Below the pieces are notes generated by a model, which was not told the origin of the DNA, did no database searches, and worked only from the letters and a program-made list of their open reading frames with translations. From Rotaria sordida (Eukaryota > Rotifera > Eurotatoria > Philodinida > Philodinidae): a stretch of 64,000 nt of DNA. This document shows positions 21,933-34,396 of the stretch, piece after piece. Position 1 is the first letter of the stretch, and each line of letters begins with the position of its first letter. The position numbers and the translations under genes are program-made. Location: contig CAJNOL010000741.1 in NCBI GenBank assembly GCA_905250125.1, positions 42,619 to 106,618 of the forward strand, written 5' to 3'.

Positions 21933-24900
21933 TTATTCAGATATGTTAGAATCGTCTGATTCACTGGAAACGCTCATTCGATCATTATCGTTGATACCTC
22001 CATCTTTTTCCCAAGGTACAATATAACTCATAGCTTGTTCTTGTACAGATAAATTTTCACATTGTCTCAAATGTCGAAGAAGGTTTCGACATTGTTCTCG
22101 ATCAACACCAGATTGATTAAATACATGGTTTATAAGTAAATCAAAAACTAATAATGGTCGAGTTCTTTCTTTAATAAACCATTGAGCTAAATTAAGTTTT
22201 TCGTCAACATCTAACTGTTGAATAAAAGGACAAGAATCTTCTTTGCTAATACAAGTTGATAATTCTGTTAATATACGTTCAAAATAATTTTCAGATAAAT
22301 TTTCTTGTAGAATTTTTAATATATCTTCAATGTCTTCTTTATTTTGAGCTATTTTTATTAATAATTTTCCAATAAGAGGAGCTAATGTTTTATCAAATTG
22401 AAGAACGATTGAAGTAAGTGAACGAAAATGAATTTTTTTCTCATTATCAAATTGATTTATATGAGAAATAAGATTTTTTAAAATCTTTTGTATCCGATGA
22501 TAAACTGGTAAATCATGTTGATTATCAATTGCATTTTCTTTTGAATCAATTTCTTCTCTACATGACATAACTTTTTTAATAATATCAATAATTATATCTA
22601 ATGAAGATCTATTTAGAAAAAAAATAAATAATTATTTTCTTTTTTTTTTTTCAACTTACATATTTTGTTGTTTATAACATGCAATGACTTTTTCAAAAGC
22701 ATTTTCCCATAAAGTATTTGCATTTTTATCAAATTGAATAAATAAATGTTGTGCTTTTTCAATTAATTTACTAGTATGACAATATTCATATTCAATATTG
22801 GACCAAGCGAATGAACGTGCTTCTAATGATGTTGGATGATCTAATATCATAAATTGTATTTGATTAACAAATGTTTCAAATATATTATTCGATGAATCTT
22901 TTAATTGAGATAATGGCCAACGAGATTTTCCTCGATGAGCAGCAAATAAAGATTGTACAACTGGAAGATAATCATCATATGCAGCTTGTTCAAGAATTTG
23001 CCAAATAATAATATTATCATCATTTAAATTTGATTTACCAATAAAATGAAGTAAAGTTAAAATAAGACATGCACGAACATCTTGATGAGGATGACTATCC
23101 CATAAAGGTTTTATAACAGTTTTTATTAAACTTGGATTAAATACAAATTGAATTAATAAACGAAGAATTTCTTTATTTGCTGTTATACCTAAATAAATAA
23201 ATAATATTCAATAAATAATTATTTATTATTATTATTATTATTATTTTATTTACCAAGTTTTTGAAATTGTTCATTACGAATAAATTCAAGATAAGATTTT
23301 AAAAATATTTCATCACTTATTTTACGTGAAATATTTAACATAGCATCACTAATAAATTTAACATTTGATGCATTTAAATTTGTTTTTAATAAATCAAATT
23401 GTTTTAATAAATATTCTGGAGTTAAATCAAATGTAGCTGGTAAACATAGAATTATATCGTCAAGTGATTGAGCATTAGCACCGCGATTACGCCCTCTAGG
23501 ATTTTCATTAGAATTCTTTACTACTAATGAAGAATCTTGCTTTTTATGAAGCCATTCAAGAGTTTCGTTATATGTATGTGATAGATGACGAAGAACACGT
23601 AATGATTTTAATTTATTCAAGTTAGATACATCTTTATCCTAGAAAAAAAAGATAATTGAAATAGTTTATATTTTTTTTGTTTTGTTTATTAAAATGATTA
23701 CTTGAAGATAATCGTTTAAAATAATATTTGTAATATGTTCTTGTTGTTTTCCAGTTAATAGATGAAGACAACAATTCAATAATTCAATATCTAATGCAGG
23801 TAATTTGACATTTTTTGTTCCAGAATGTAATGCTGCTGCAAGTTTACATTCTTCATTTGATAATTTATCTATAGTAAGACATTTATCATCTTGAATTAAT
23901 TCATCTATGAATTGTCGATATTGTTGTGAATGTAAAATAATTCTTTGAACATCGTTATTAATAAAAAAAATTCGATGAATATTATTAATTAATTGATTAA
24001 CACGTTCGAATCGAGTTGATTTTTGTTTTAAATATAATGAAATCATTGATGAATGTGTATCAATTTTAAATGATGATTGAAGTTTTGTTGATGAAGAAAG
24101 AGATTTAGTAAAAAATGAATTAATAAATGAATCGATTTGTGGTAAACGCCAAGCTTGATCTAAATATAAATTTAATGAATTATTTAATTCATCTAACATC
24201 GATTTTGAAACTAATTTTGGAAATAGATCTGATATAAGAATATCCGCAACTAGATGACGTGCTTCTGGATAAGATTCAGATATTGATGATATATAAATTG
24301 TAAGACCATCAACCTTTGTATAACATCTAAATTAAATTTACATTTTGTTTACGATAATATCAAATAAAACTAAATTATATTATCATTTTTCAACTATATT
24401 GTTTTTCTTTGATTTAAAAAATAATAATTTATGTTCATTTAAATTTTTTCTTTTTGAAAATCAAAAGAAAGTTTTTATTTCTTTTAATATACTTAGGGCA
24501 TACCAAAAGTAGTGTCACCATTACCAAATTCCCTTATAGAAAGGTTGAAAAAATTTTCTTTCTTTTTCAAAAGATAGAGCGTCTTTCCCTCTATTTTTCT
24601 ATGCTATTCGATCATACCTTAACTAGTATCATGATAATAAATTTTTGATAAGACTTTTTTCGTTAACATATTTACTCGTTGTAAGTTGTATGTTGTAGTT
24701 TTCAATTCCTTACTACTTGTATTAACAACCAAAATATGCCATAAGATGCAGCGTGAAAAGCTCTACAATTTCCATAAGACCACTTATTTTCTAGTTGCAC
24801 TTTTTGTTCTTAAAATAGACTAAATTTTGAGCGATCAAATTTCGGCCATGGAAAAAGATCCTATTTTTGATACACGACGAATTCATTTTTTGTAATCTGA

Positions 24901-27332
24901 TCATTTTATCATCTAATATGCTTTATTAAAGGAAAACAAAATACACCAAAAGATGTAGCGTGAAAGGCTCTACAATCTACACAGTAAAGTTTATCGTAAT
25001 CGTTTTGAAAAAAAGGAAAATTCTATACGATTAGTTTTTACAACGGCCAAAGTTCGATCACTCAAAACTTTGTCCGTTTTGAAAACAAAAAGTGAAACTA
25101 GAAAATGAGTGCTCTTATGGATATTGAAGAGCTTTTCACGCTGCACCTTATGGCATATTTTGGTTGTTAATACAATGTATTAGTGGAGTAAAAAACTAAT
25201 CCGTCTGACTCATTGTGAGATAGTACCACCAGCAAACATGGTAACGAAAAAAGTCTTATCAAAAATTTATTATCATGACATTAGTTAAGGTATGATCAAA
25301 AAGCATAGAAAAATAGAGCGAAAGACGCTCTATCTTTTGTAAAAGAAAGAAAATTTTTTCAACCTTTCTATAAGGGAATTTGATAATGGTGACACTACTT
25401 TTGGTATGCCCTAAGTATTTGATTGAAAGAATTTGTTATATAATAGATTTATTCTAAGTAAAATATATAATATAAAGTTAATCTTACTGTTTGATAATTT
25501 TTGTTGCAAATTTCTGAATTATTTCTTTTTCTTGTTTATTTTGATGATTTTCAACAGATTGAAGTAAAAATATTCCATAAGAAATAATAATTTTTAAAGT
25601 ATTTGTTGATTGTTGTAAATGATTAATAGCAATATCAATAATAGTTTGAATTGAATTAATATTATTTGGTAAAAATTTTAAATTAAATCGCATATTAGAT
25701 GAAGATAATTGACCTAAAAAATATTCAATAACAATAATTTGTTCATTAGTAAATCTTTTTTCAATCCATTGAAGAACATTTTTAACATATTGTTCATTTG
25801 TTGAAATAGCACATTGAAAAAAAAGTGAATAATTTTGTTGACGTTGATTAACATCTGAACCTGTTTTTTTAAATAATAATAAAAATTGATCAAAAATTTC
25901 TTGTGTCATTAATTGATAACGAATTAATGATAAACGTTTTTTATCATCAATTATTCCATTACGTTCATATTGTGATATTAAATGAAGAGACAATGGTGTT
26001 GTTAATTGAGGATATATTTCAAATAATTGAAAATGATTTTCATTTCCTTCTTTTAAAAATTTTTCTAAAAATTTTTCTTTTCCAATATGTTTTTCAATAA
26101 TAATATCAATTAACCATTTTTGTTCTTTTTTTAATGAATAAAGATTTAAATGATCGCGTCGATTTTTTAATAGATATTCAAAAGTAACCATTGTATTATT
26201 TGATGACCATTTACATGTATCATATAAAGCAATAAATAAACGAACATAATTTTCAATAGAAAATGAATGAGGTAATGGAAATGAACCCAGATCACATCCT
26301 TCACTATTCCAACGTGTTGCATATTTTATTTTACCTAAATAAATAAATTATTTATGAAGTGATAAATAAATCAAAATAAAAACCTGCTTGATTTGATGCA
26401 ACAATTGTTATTAATTGAATCATTTCATTAGGAACTTTTTTAAAAAAATATTCTTGTTTCGATGAAATAAATTCTGGTATTAATCTTCTATGTTTTTCTA
26501 ATTGATTTAAATATTCAATTATTAAACAGATTAATTCTTTTGCTTCTTTTTTCGAAAGTAAATCAAATAATTTCTCATTTTCTTGAAAATATTTTGTATA
26601 TTTATCATAATCACTTTTTATTTCATTTAAATCACCTTTTATTAAATGAATAATAATAAGTGGTTGATAACGAATTAATTTTGAATAAAATGCTGATGAA
26701 CAATCAATTTGTTCTAAACGTTTTAATGACCATCGAGATAAAAGATCAATTATTTGATCTTTTTTACAAAATGGTACTAAATGTGCATTAATATTATATT
26801 GAGTATGATTATTTGATTCAGTTAAATGACAAGCAACATCATAAAAAAATGATGAAGATTTTTTTAAACAATCAACTCGATGAAGATTTTTCAATATGTT
26901 ATGTTTTAAACTAAACAAAAATTATAAAAAAAAAAAAAAAAAAAACATTTATATTTGTTTCTTTTTTCTTTCAATTTGATTATTTTCAAAAATAAAAACT
27001 TACTATCGAGGAATATCTTTATTATTGATTGATTCAACAATAAAATTATGAATTTGTTTTTCATCTTTTTGAAGTTTAATCCAATGTTGACCAGCAATAG
27101 CTCGTTGTTGTGTTGGTAATGAATCTGTTTTGAATATTTCAAGTAAATTTTTTTCGTTTTTAGTTGTTAATGATAGAAAAATAAGCATTTGTAAATCATC
27201 ATAAGATGATAATGATGATTGTTTTAAATGTTTTTCTATATCATTTTTATCGGATAATGATAAAATATATTTCAGACGATCTCTCCATATACCATCTTTT
27301 TTTAATGATTCGTATTGATTTATTGAAGACAT
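21933..27332 (-). CDS. Large all-helical protein of unknown function (1,305 aa)
   Basis: Seven exons (minus): 27332-27004, 26910-26384, 26334-25488, 24326-23702, 23638-23254, 23188-22660, 22608-21933; total 3,918 nt, all joins in frame. The ATG at 27332 gives MSSINQYESLKKDGIW. The whole chain looks alpha-helical, with repeated short amphipathic helices (for example RWSLKRLEQIDCSSAFYSKL, LLQSVENHQNKQEKEIIQK, IKTVIKPLWDSHPHQDVRAC). This is the look of HEAT/ARM-type solenoid scaffolds. A basic loop GRNRGANAQ lies in exon 5, and the tail ends in an acidic Ser-rich stretch SSESDDSNISE. I see no signal peptide, membrane segment or catalytic motif. I do not recognise the family. Most introns are under 100 nt, but intron 3 (25487-24327) is 1.16 kb because of a foldback transposon. 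Intron 5 contains a (TTA)n run at about 23223-23247. Confidence 0.75.
23223..23247. repeat. (TTA)n microsatellite in an intron
   Basis: About eight TTA/ATT units lie within the short intron between exons 5 and 6 of the large helical-protein gene, just inside the donor side. It may vary in length between alleles. Confidence 0.7.
24492..25415. mobile_element. TA-flanked foldback transposon in an intron, 924 bp
   Basis: The ends are CTTAGGGCATACCAAAAGT and its inverted copy ACTTTTGGTATGCCCTAAG, each next to a TA (24490-24491, 25416-25417). This fits Tc1/mariner-type TA target duplication. The arms stay inverted copies for most of the element: about 170 bp at the ends, then TAACAACCAAAATATGCCAT and ATGGCATATTTTGGTTGTTA, then a GCAGCGTGAAAAGCTCTAC module. 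No transposase is encoded. It lies in intron 3 of the helical-protein gene and is spliced out in the model given here. It shares its end sequence with the element at 52303 and its internal module with the one at 51461. Confidence 0.85.
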
Positions 27333-28771
27333 CTATTAAATTAACAATGTAGTAGCTAACTAGAAACTAGACACATTATATATATAAAAAACAATTTCTA
27401 TGCAATGTGAAATTTTCTACAAGGACAATAATATTGACATAGTTTAGGTATTACTCTCGTTCTTTCGTCATGAATAGAAAACAATGAATCATAGTTTATT
27501 TTTGTTTTGTTTTTCTTTCAAAATCAAATCGTTCTTTTTAAAGAATAATAAACCAGAATATATCATTAGGTAATTGCAATAAAAATAAACTGACAATGAA
27601 ATATTCCTCATCAAACATTCAATCAATAGTTATGATCGTCATTTATTCTCATTTTTGAAAAAGTATCAGTTTGCATAAGAGAAATTGATGGTCAGTTTCT
27701 CGGCAATTTAATTGCTTCAATATTGAAAGTACATCTCAACTTCATTTTCTTCGAAACTTTATTGATTAGTCAAGAACCAATAATAATCAAAATTTTATTC
27801 ATTAAAACTTTTTTAAAAGTGAATTTCTCAATATGTTTAATATGAAAAAAATATTGATTTTCTTAAATTCACTTATTTTGAATAGATTATTAATATATCA
27901 TATATCCACAATTGATTTTCCGTTCATTGAACACATTTAAAAAGTTCTTTCGTAAAATATATCTTTATTTCAATTGTTATGAACATCTCTTCGAACGTCA
28001 CTTTATCAGATTGTGTAAGAGAGACACTGTCTATGTAATATCAAGTTTTACCGGTGCTTTATGTTGATATTAGGAGAAAAAACAACATGATGTTATTTAC
28101 AATAAAGAGACTTTGACCGACTAACAATAGAAAAACGATGTAATAGAGGGCATTATTATTCAATGCTTGTTTATTATTTTAATTAAAAATAAGATGAATT
28201 GAAATATACACATTTCAATGTCGTCAACATTGTTTTATTTTATAGAATATTCAAATCACCAAAAACACGAAAACGGTTTTTTATTCAATAACTTTACACT
28301 TTTAACAAAAATGAAATTCGAATCAATAAACATAATGATTAATTCGAAATAATTTTATTCATTAAAAACAAATATTCTATTATTCGAAAGCAAAAATTCA
28401 TGAGATAGTCACTTACTGGTTTTTTTAGAATATTTAAATCAAATGACTATAAGATCAATTTCATGAGAATGTATTTCAATACTTGAAGAAATAACTGCAG
28501 AATATATGAAAACAATTGATAAATCAAATGTAGATTTCAGAAATTGGCTTTGATCATCAAATTCATCTTATTATTGATAACTATTTGCAAATATTTTATT
28601 GACTCATTTGAATATTAGCATTAATGACTAGCACAGTTAATTTCTTTTTTTTTTACTTCAAATATACATTTTAAATAAAACGTTAGTCATCTCACACTTG
28701 TGGAAATTAAACAAATCAATAAAACTTTTATAAGAGTGTAAGTACGTGCTTAAGGATGTTTATTTAAGTTA
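27333..28771. other. Intergenic DNA upstream of the large gene
   Basis: AT-rich DNA between the start of the large helical-protein gene and the Harbinger-like MITE. No open frame or RNA gene is recognisable. Promoter elements for the two divergent genes should lie in this interval and the next, but I cannot point to any. Confidence 0.5.
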
Positions 28772-29061
28772 GGCCTTGTCTCCACTAGAAAATTTAATAC
28801 CGAATTAAGAAACTTGATTTGTGGAAAATATAATTCGCATTTAATGCACTTTCAAAAGCGGATTAAATTTAATGCGCTTTCGAAAGCGAATTAAAGTTAA
28901 TGCACCAATCAAAGTCTCATTAGGTTCATGTGCTCCAATTGAATTAATGAAAGCGACATTTCGTTCTCGATTCTGATTGATGCATTAACTTTCTAAGTGT
29001 AGATACACATCATTTTAATACGAAGTTAATACTGTATTATTTTTCTAGTGGAGACAAGGCC
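28772..29061. mobile_element. PIF/Harbinger-like MITE, 290 bp, TTA target duplication
   Basis: Perfect terminal inverted repeats of 21 bp begin GGCCTTGTCTCCACTAGAAA, with the mirror copy ending at 29061. TTA flanks both sides (28769-28771 and 29062-29064). A 3-bp TTA target and GG-starting ends are typical of PIF/Harbinger elements. The interior contains repeated TTAATGC-AAAGCG motifs in both orientations. It is non-coding and lies about 540 bp upstream of the first V-ATPase E gene. Confidence 0.75.
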
Positions 29062-29599
29062 TTAGGCTCTCATCGTTCAGCCACATCCTATTTACTTTTC
29101 ACTAAAAAATGAATTTCATGATCGAAGCCAAGCCCAGATATATATACATTATATCAGAATACTTTTCATTAAAAGAGCAATTTGTCATCCATAGTTATCA
29201 GAAAACTAGAAGTTCTCTCCGTTTAATTGAATCTGTTAAAATGAATTTAATCTATAGATCATTTTACATTCAATTTGAATGTTTCCATCGGTCTTGTTTA
29301 GCTTTTATCATTGATTTAATAATCACGTACAGATATTTGAATTTATTGCTGATTATAATTTAACATACCGTCGAAAACGTATTTTATTTTCTCTTTTCTA
29401 TAATATAAAACAAAATTGAATCGTTCAATAGTTAATCAAGATAGAATATGGTGCCATCTGTATAAAAAGAATGGAATATATCCATAGTATACTCGAATAA
29501 AAATGTCTTCATAAACTCTTTTATTTGTCGCAAATCATTTTTATCTTATCATAAACACATTCGCATTATTCTTCATCTTCGTCATCTTTCGATCCAAAA

Positions 29600-30402
29600 A
29601 TGGGTTTAAGCGAAACTGATGTTGCTAAACAGGTTTGTTTGATTTTTTTTAGTTCATATACCATATAAATAAATATATATGTATTTAGATTCAACATATG
29701 ATAGCATTTATTCAACAAGAAGCAGCTGAAAAAGTTGAAGAAATTGAAGCAAAAGCTGAAGAAGAATTTAATATTGAAAAAAGTCGTTTAGTTTCTCAAC
29801 AACGTATTAAAATAATTGAATATTATGATAAAAAAGAAAAACAAATTGAATTACAAAGAAAAATTCAACATTCAAATTTAGCTAATGCAAGTCGTCTTTC
29901 AATTCTTAAAGCACGTGATGATTATGTTCAAGCTTTAAAAGAAGAAGCAAGAAAACAATTAACTATTTTAACACAAGATCGATCAAAATATCCAACTATT
30001 CTTGCTAATCTTATTGCACAAGGTCTTTATTTACTTATGGAAAAAGAAGTTAGTATTAGATGTCGACGTAATGATCGTGATCTTGTTCAACAACTTATAC
30101 CTGAAGCTATTCAACGATATAAACAAGATTTAAAACAAAATGATATTAAAGTTACAATTGATGAGAAAAATTTCTTAGCTGATGAATCGTTAGTATTCAA
30201 TTTTTATTTTTCAATAAGAAAAAGAATATTTTTTTTTTTTTGTTTGTTTAGAGCTGGTGGTATTGAACTTTTTGCAATGGGAGGAAAAATAAAAGTGTCA
30301 AATACAATTGAAGCTCGTCTTGCAATGATTTTTAATCAAATTCTTCCTGAAATTCGAGAAAAATTATTTGGTGTTAATCAAAATAGAAAATATCATGATT
30401 AA
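29600..30402 (+). CDS. ATP6V1E: V-type proton ATPase subunit E, copy 1 (227 aa)
   Basis: Three exons (plus): 29600-29632, 29689-30188, 30252-30402; total 684 nt. The ATG at 29600 starts MGLSETDVAKQ. The protein is collinear with subunit E along its full length (about 226 residues is usual). A long N-terminal helix ([20 protein letters not shown], then [20 protein letters not shown]) forms the peripheral stalk coiled coil with subunit G. The C-terminal domain has AGGIELFAMGGKIKVSNTIE and ARLAMIFNQILPEIREKLFG. The subunit is part of the V1 sector that couples ATP hydrolysis to proton pumping at endomembranes. A polyadenylation signal AATAAA lies at 30512-30517. A second intact copy lies in opposite orientation 2.5 kb downstream. 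The two share a 362-bp tract that differs at only seven positions. Confidence 0.95.
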
Positions 30403-31343
30403 TTTATTCTTATTTTTATTTTTCCATATTCATTCCGAGATATTAAAAAGAAACGTGCAATTTTAAACCTCTGTCATAATCTATTCTTTTTTTTTTCTTT
30501 AGTCGATTCCGAATAAATGTGTTGTACGTCAATGTATACTTATGAAATTTTTAATTTATTGATTTGTCAAAAACAAAAAAAAAATAGTTTTCACTTTCTC
30601 AATGACTTTAAGATAAATTCCACAAGAAATAATTCTACGAGGAAATTAAATTGATTAAGTGAAAAATTTTATTTTTGTTAAATGATAATATATTTCATTG
30701 AAAAGTTAGAAAAATCTATGCTTTTAGATAACATTTTATAGATGAAAGGCTCTCTCTCTATATTTTATTCCACAAAACTATATTTATCACTAAAAAAAAA
30801 ATAACATTCACTAAGACATTATTTTTGAAGGCATACTTTCATAAAAGTCTATTTGATATATTCATTCAGAATGAAACGATTAAATTTTTAAATAAAAAAT
30901 AAATTTTCAAATTTATTTATCATTATCGGTTTTCAATCAATTATTTCGAAATGAATATAGAAATATATTCTCTTAAATAGATATAGATTAAACAAATAAT
31001 CAGCATTTTATAAATAATTTAAACAAAGAAAAGAAGAAACGATTTTCCTTTTAAGAATTTTATAATCAATAATCAATTTCATTCATCTTACAGATTAATT
31101 TCATTGAGAAAATTTTCATTTCTCGAAAGAAAACTTATTCATGTACTTAACAAATCAACATTTATATACAATCGATTTATCGACAACAAAATAATAAAAT
31201 TCGTTTTAAATTCCTTGGCAATTTCATTATGACTGTTTTAGAAAAAGAAAAACAAACATATATCATTATATTATATTTATCAATTTAATTCTTGTCACGT
31301 ACTTAATCTAACAAATTATTAGCATTAACAAAATATTTCTTTA
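30403..31343. other. Intergenic DNA after V-ATPase E copy 1
   Basis: AT-rich DNA including the 3' UTR and polyA signal (30512) of the upstream gene. No gene seen. Confidence 0.5.
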
Positions 31344-32020
31344 ACTAGGTTGGAAAAAATATTATTCCAGGGAGGGTATCGCTATGATTTCAAATAGCAT
31401 TTGTCATAAATTTTATACCAAATGAAAGCTCGTGAAAAATGAGATTTAAGAGTATAACTGGTCATTCATAATATGAGAATGGGCTATAGCATTGTGGAGA
31501 ATTTCAAATCTTAGATACATATTAAGACATTTTCATGAATAGTCAACTACTAAAATATCAGATTTTTTCCGTCTTTCACGCTTTATAGAGCTCGCTTCGC
31601 TGATCATTTTGATAAAAAAAAATTTTTAATTTGATCAATAACAATGCTAGGATCAAAATACTCATAAACACATATCAGCCACAGCAGCTTGAGATTGTAA
31701 ACATTTTGATCCTAGCCATCGTTGTTTATTGATCAAATTTAAAATTTTTTTTACCAAAATGATCAGCGAAGCGAGCTCTATAAAGTATGAAAGACGGGAA
31801 AATCTAAAATTTTAGTGGTTGACTATTCATGGAAATGTTTTAATATCTATCTAAAATTTGAAAATTTTCGCAACTCTATAGCCCATTCTCATATTATGAA
31901 TGACCGGTTATACTCTTAAATCTCATTTTTCACGAGCTTTCATTTGGTATAAAATTTATGGCAAATGTTATTTGAAATCATAGCGGTGCCCTTCCCGAAA
32001 TAATATTTTTCCAACCTAGT
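31344..32020. mobile_element. Foldback element between the V-ATPase E copies, 677 bp
   Basis: The ends are ACTAGGTTGGAAAAA and its inverted copy TTTTTCCAACCTAGT. Arms of about 300 bp are close inverted copies, including AAATGAAAGCTCGTGAAAAA with TTTTTCACGAGCTTTCATTT, and TATAGAGCTCGCTTCGCTGA with TCAGCGAAGCGAGCTCTATA. The short centre (about 31,660-31,710) is unpaired. There is no coding capacity. A TA or CTA next to each end could be a target duplication, but this cannot be told apart from the repeat itself. Superfamily unassigned. Confidence 0.75.
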
Positions 32021-32282
32021 AGTCAGTTGACTGACTGCGTTCTCATTAAGGTCTCCTCCCACCCCTAGAAAAAAGTCAATTTTCATCAAAAATGTCGAAA
32101 TTACGATAAATGCATGGAAAGATAGCCCGTCTTCTGATTTTTCCGAAACGGTATGGTTTTTTTCTACATCTCATTTTGGTCAAAATTTTTGATAATTTCC
32201 GTTAATTCCTTAAAAAGTATGCTTATTTTGAAAAAAAAACGAAAAATGTTTTTCGTTTTTTCTCAGTTGATACTTTCTCAAT

Positions 32283-32608
32283 AGCGCAACCCAAATTTCT
32301 CAGTCAGTCTACATTCTATATATGTGAATTTGTTTTTGTTTGAAAGAGCATATCAAGATGCAGGACACCATAGAATCCTTTTTTTAAATGAAGCTTTGAT
32401 TTTATTATATATACAAACAAATATATGAATGGACATCCACTTTTGGTGCATTTTTTGCGACGTTGAACTTATCACTCGTTGTTTCCGCATAAAAAGTAAG
32501 AATATAAAAAAACAGGATTCTGATGCCCTGCATTCTGACATGCTCTTTCAAACAAAACAAAAAAATTTTAACATATAGAATGAGATTGGACAGAGAAATT
32601 TAGATTGC
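32283..32608. repeat. Second inverted repeat between the V-ATPase E copies
   Basis: The outer arms are ACCCAAATTTCTCAGTCAGT and an inverted ACAGAGAAATTTAGATTGC. The inner arms (about 32,330-32,383 and 32,513-32,563) share TTTGTTTGAAAGAGCAT and its mirror ATGCTCTTTCAAACAAA. Further out, AAGGTCTCCTCCCACCCC (about 32,049) and GGGGAGGCGGACCTTA (about 32,765) may be the true ends of a larger 740-bp element. It looks like an old non-autonomous foldback transposon. Its limits are uncertain. Confidence 0.5.
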
Positions 32609-32889
32609 CGAATGAGCTATTGTTGACTCTTGTTTAGTGAATATCTCCCTCAAATGTCATGCTATAAGGCTGAAAATTTTACCATAGCTTCTCCACTTTA
32701 GTCTCTACATATCCTGAAAATTTCATGCTTTTAGCAGGTATCCAGCTTAAGGTCGATTTTTTGAGGGGAGGCGGACCTTACTTGAAATATGAAAGGAAGA
32801 TGAAAGTTGTGAAGAATAAATGATCATATTTGAGTATGATTTCATCAAATGAGAACATAAAAAAAGAAAGGTATTGAAGCGAGTAAATG

Positions 32890-33686
32890 TTAATAATAAT
32901 ATTTGCGATGTTGATTAATACCGAACAAGTCTCGTCGAATTTCGGGTAACATTTGATGAAAAATTAGTTCAAGACGAGCTTCAATTGTATTTGATACATG
33001 AATTTTTCCATCCATTCCATAAAGTTCAACACCACCAGCTCTATTAAAGAAACAAAAAAACAAGTTACATTTAAACGAACAGTATTTGATTATTTACAAA
33101 TCGTCACGTAAGAAATTCTTATCATCAACTGTAACTTGAATATTTTTTTGTTGTAAAACTCTGTGATATCGTTGAATAGCATCGGGAATAAGTTGTTGAA
33201 CAAGACCATAATCATCTGGTCGACATCTGATCATAACATTTTCTTCCATAAGTACAATAAGACCTTGTGTAATAAGATTAACAATAATATATATATATTT
33301 TACTCGATCTTGTGTTAAAATAGTTAATTGTTTTCTTGTTTCTTCTTTTAAAGCTTGAATATAATCATCACGTGCTTTAAGAATTGAAAGACGACTTGCA
33401 TTAGCTAAATTTGAATGTTGAATTTTTCTTTGTAATTCAATTTGTTTTTCTTTTTTATCATAATATTCAATTATTTTAATACGTTGTTGAGAAACTAAAC
33501 GACTTTTTTCAATATTAAATTCTTCTTCACCTTTTACTTCAATTTCTTCAACTTTTTCAGCTGCTTCTTGTTGAATAAATGCTATCATATGCTGAAGCTA
33601 AATAAATATATATTTATTTATATGGTATATGAACTAAAAAAAATCAAACAAACCTGTTTAGCAACATCATCATCATAGAGATTCAT
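32890..33686 (-). CDS. ATP6V1E: V-type proton ATPase subunit E, copy 2 (227 aa)
   Basis: Three exons (minus): 33686-33654, 33597-33098, 33040-32890. Exon lengths (33, 500, 151 nt) are identical to copy 1, and introns sit at the same places. The ATG at 33686 starts [11 protein letters not shown]. The reading frame is intact. Residues from the end of exon 1 to about 109 are almost the same as copy 1. The rest differs much more: for example [20 protein letters not shown] against VSIRCRRNDRDLVQQLIPEA, and RAGG-type start of exon 3 followed by [20 protein letters not shown]. This contrast suggests recombination or gene conversion between the paralogs. The product should be an alternative stalk subunit E. 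Such isoforms exist in mammals (E1 and E2), but this pair clearly arose independently given the shared intron sequence. Confidence 0.93.
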
Positions 33687-34396
33687 CTTTTCGTAACTTC
33701 TGACATTCGAGATATGATAATTTTTAGAAGAAAATATTCAAGATGAATAAATGAATAATTTAAATTAGCAAATCAATATTAATGGCAACAGCTTGGTTGT
33801 TTTTTATAATATGTTCATTTCAGGCATAGTTCATATAACTGACAAGAAACAAAGTTGATTATAGATATTGATTATATTATCATCATTTATTACAAAGAAG
33901 AAAAAATAAGAATTAGTGAGGCTCATCGATATTTTAACGTAATATTGATTGAGCAATTTGAATACATATGATTGTTATTCGTGAATATCTTATTTAGCGT
34001 CTGCTTAGATAACAATGAAACCTTCACAACTTTTTTTATCGGTTTTGCACCAATTATTTGCTCAATTGATAAATCCAAATAAATTACCCACACCCACGCC
34101 CTGTTGAACTTTATTATATCATCATTTAAAATCAGATGACAACAATTATTTAAATCAATCAAATAATTAAGAGGATTGAATATAAGCATAGATAATCACA
34201 TTGGTTTTTTATTATTATTACAAATTCGAATTTATTTTTTTTTAAATTTCTCAAATTGACGATAATCAATATCAATGATTTAGTCAAAAAAAATATTGAT
34301 TGATCTTTACGAAAACAATTTTTATTTTGAAATTAAAATTGTAAATCAACTAAAGTTTTTCATTGATTAATATAATTAATATAAATATTAACTTTA
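33687..34396. other. Intergenic DNA between V-ATPase E copy 2 and the kinase gene
   Basis: AT-rich. Contains a short CCCACACCCAC run near 34,087. An 88-codon minus-strand frame (33923-34189) has no recognisable content. Copy 2 and the kinase gene are both on the minus strand, so this holds the kinase 3' UTR and the promoter of V-ATPase E copy 2. Confidence 0.5.

Noticed and set aside
29109-29363. 84-codon plus-strand frame upstream of V-ATPase E copy 1
   Set aside because: It has an ATG, but the translation is low in complexity and the frame adjoins a MITE; no family likeness.
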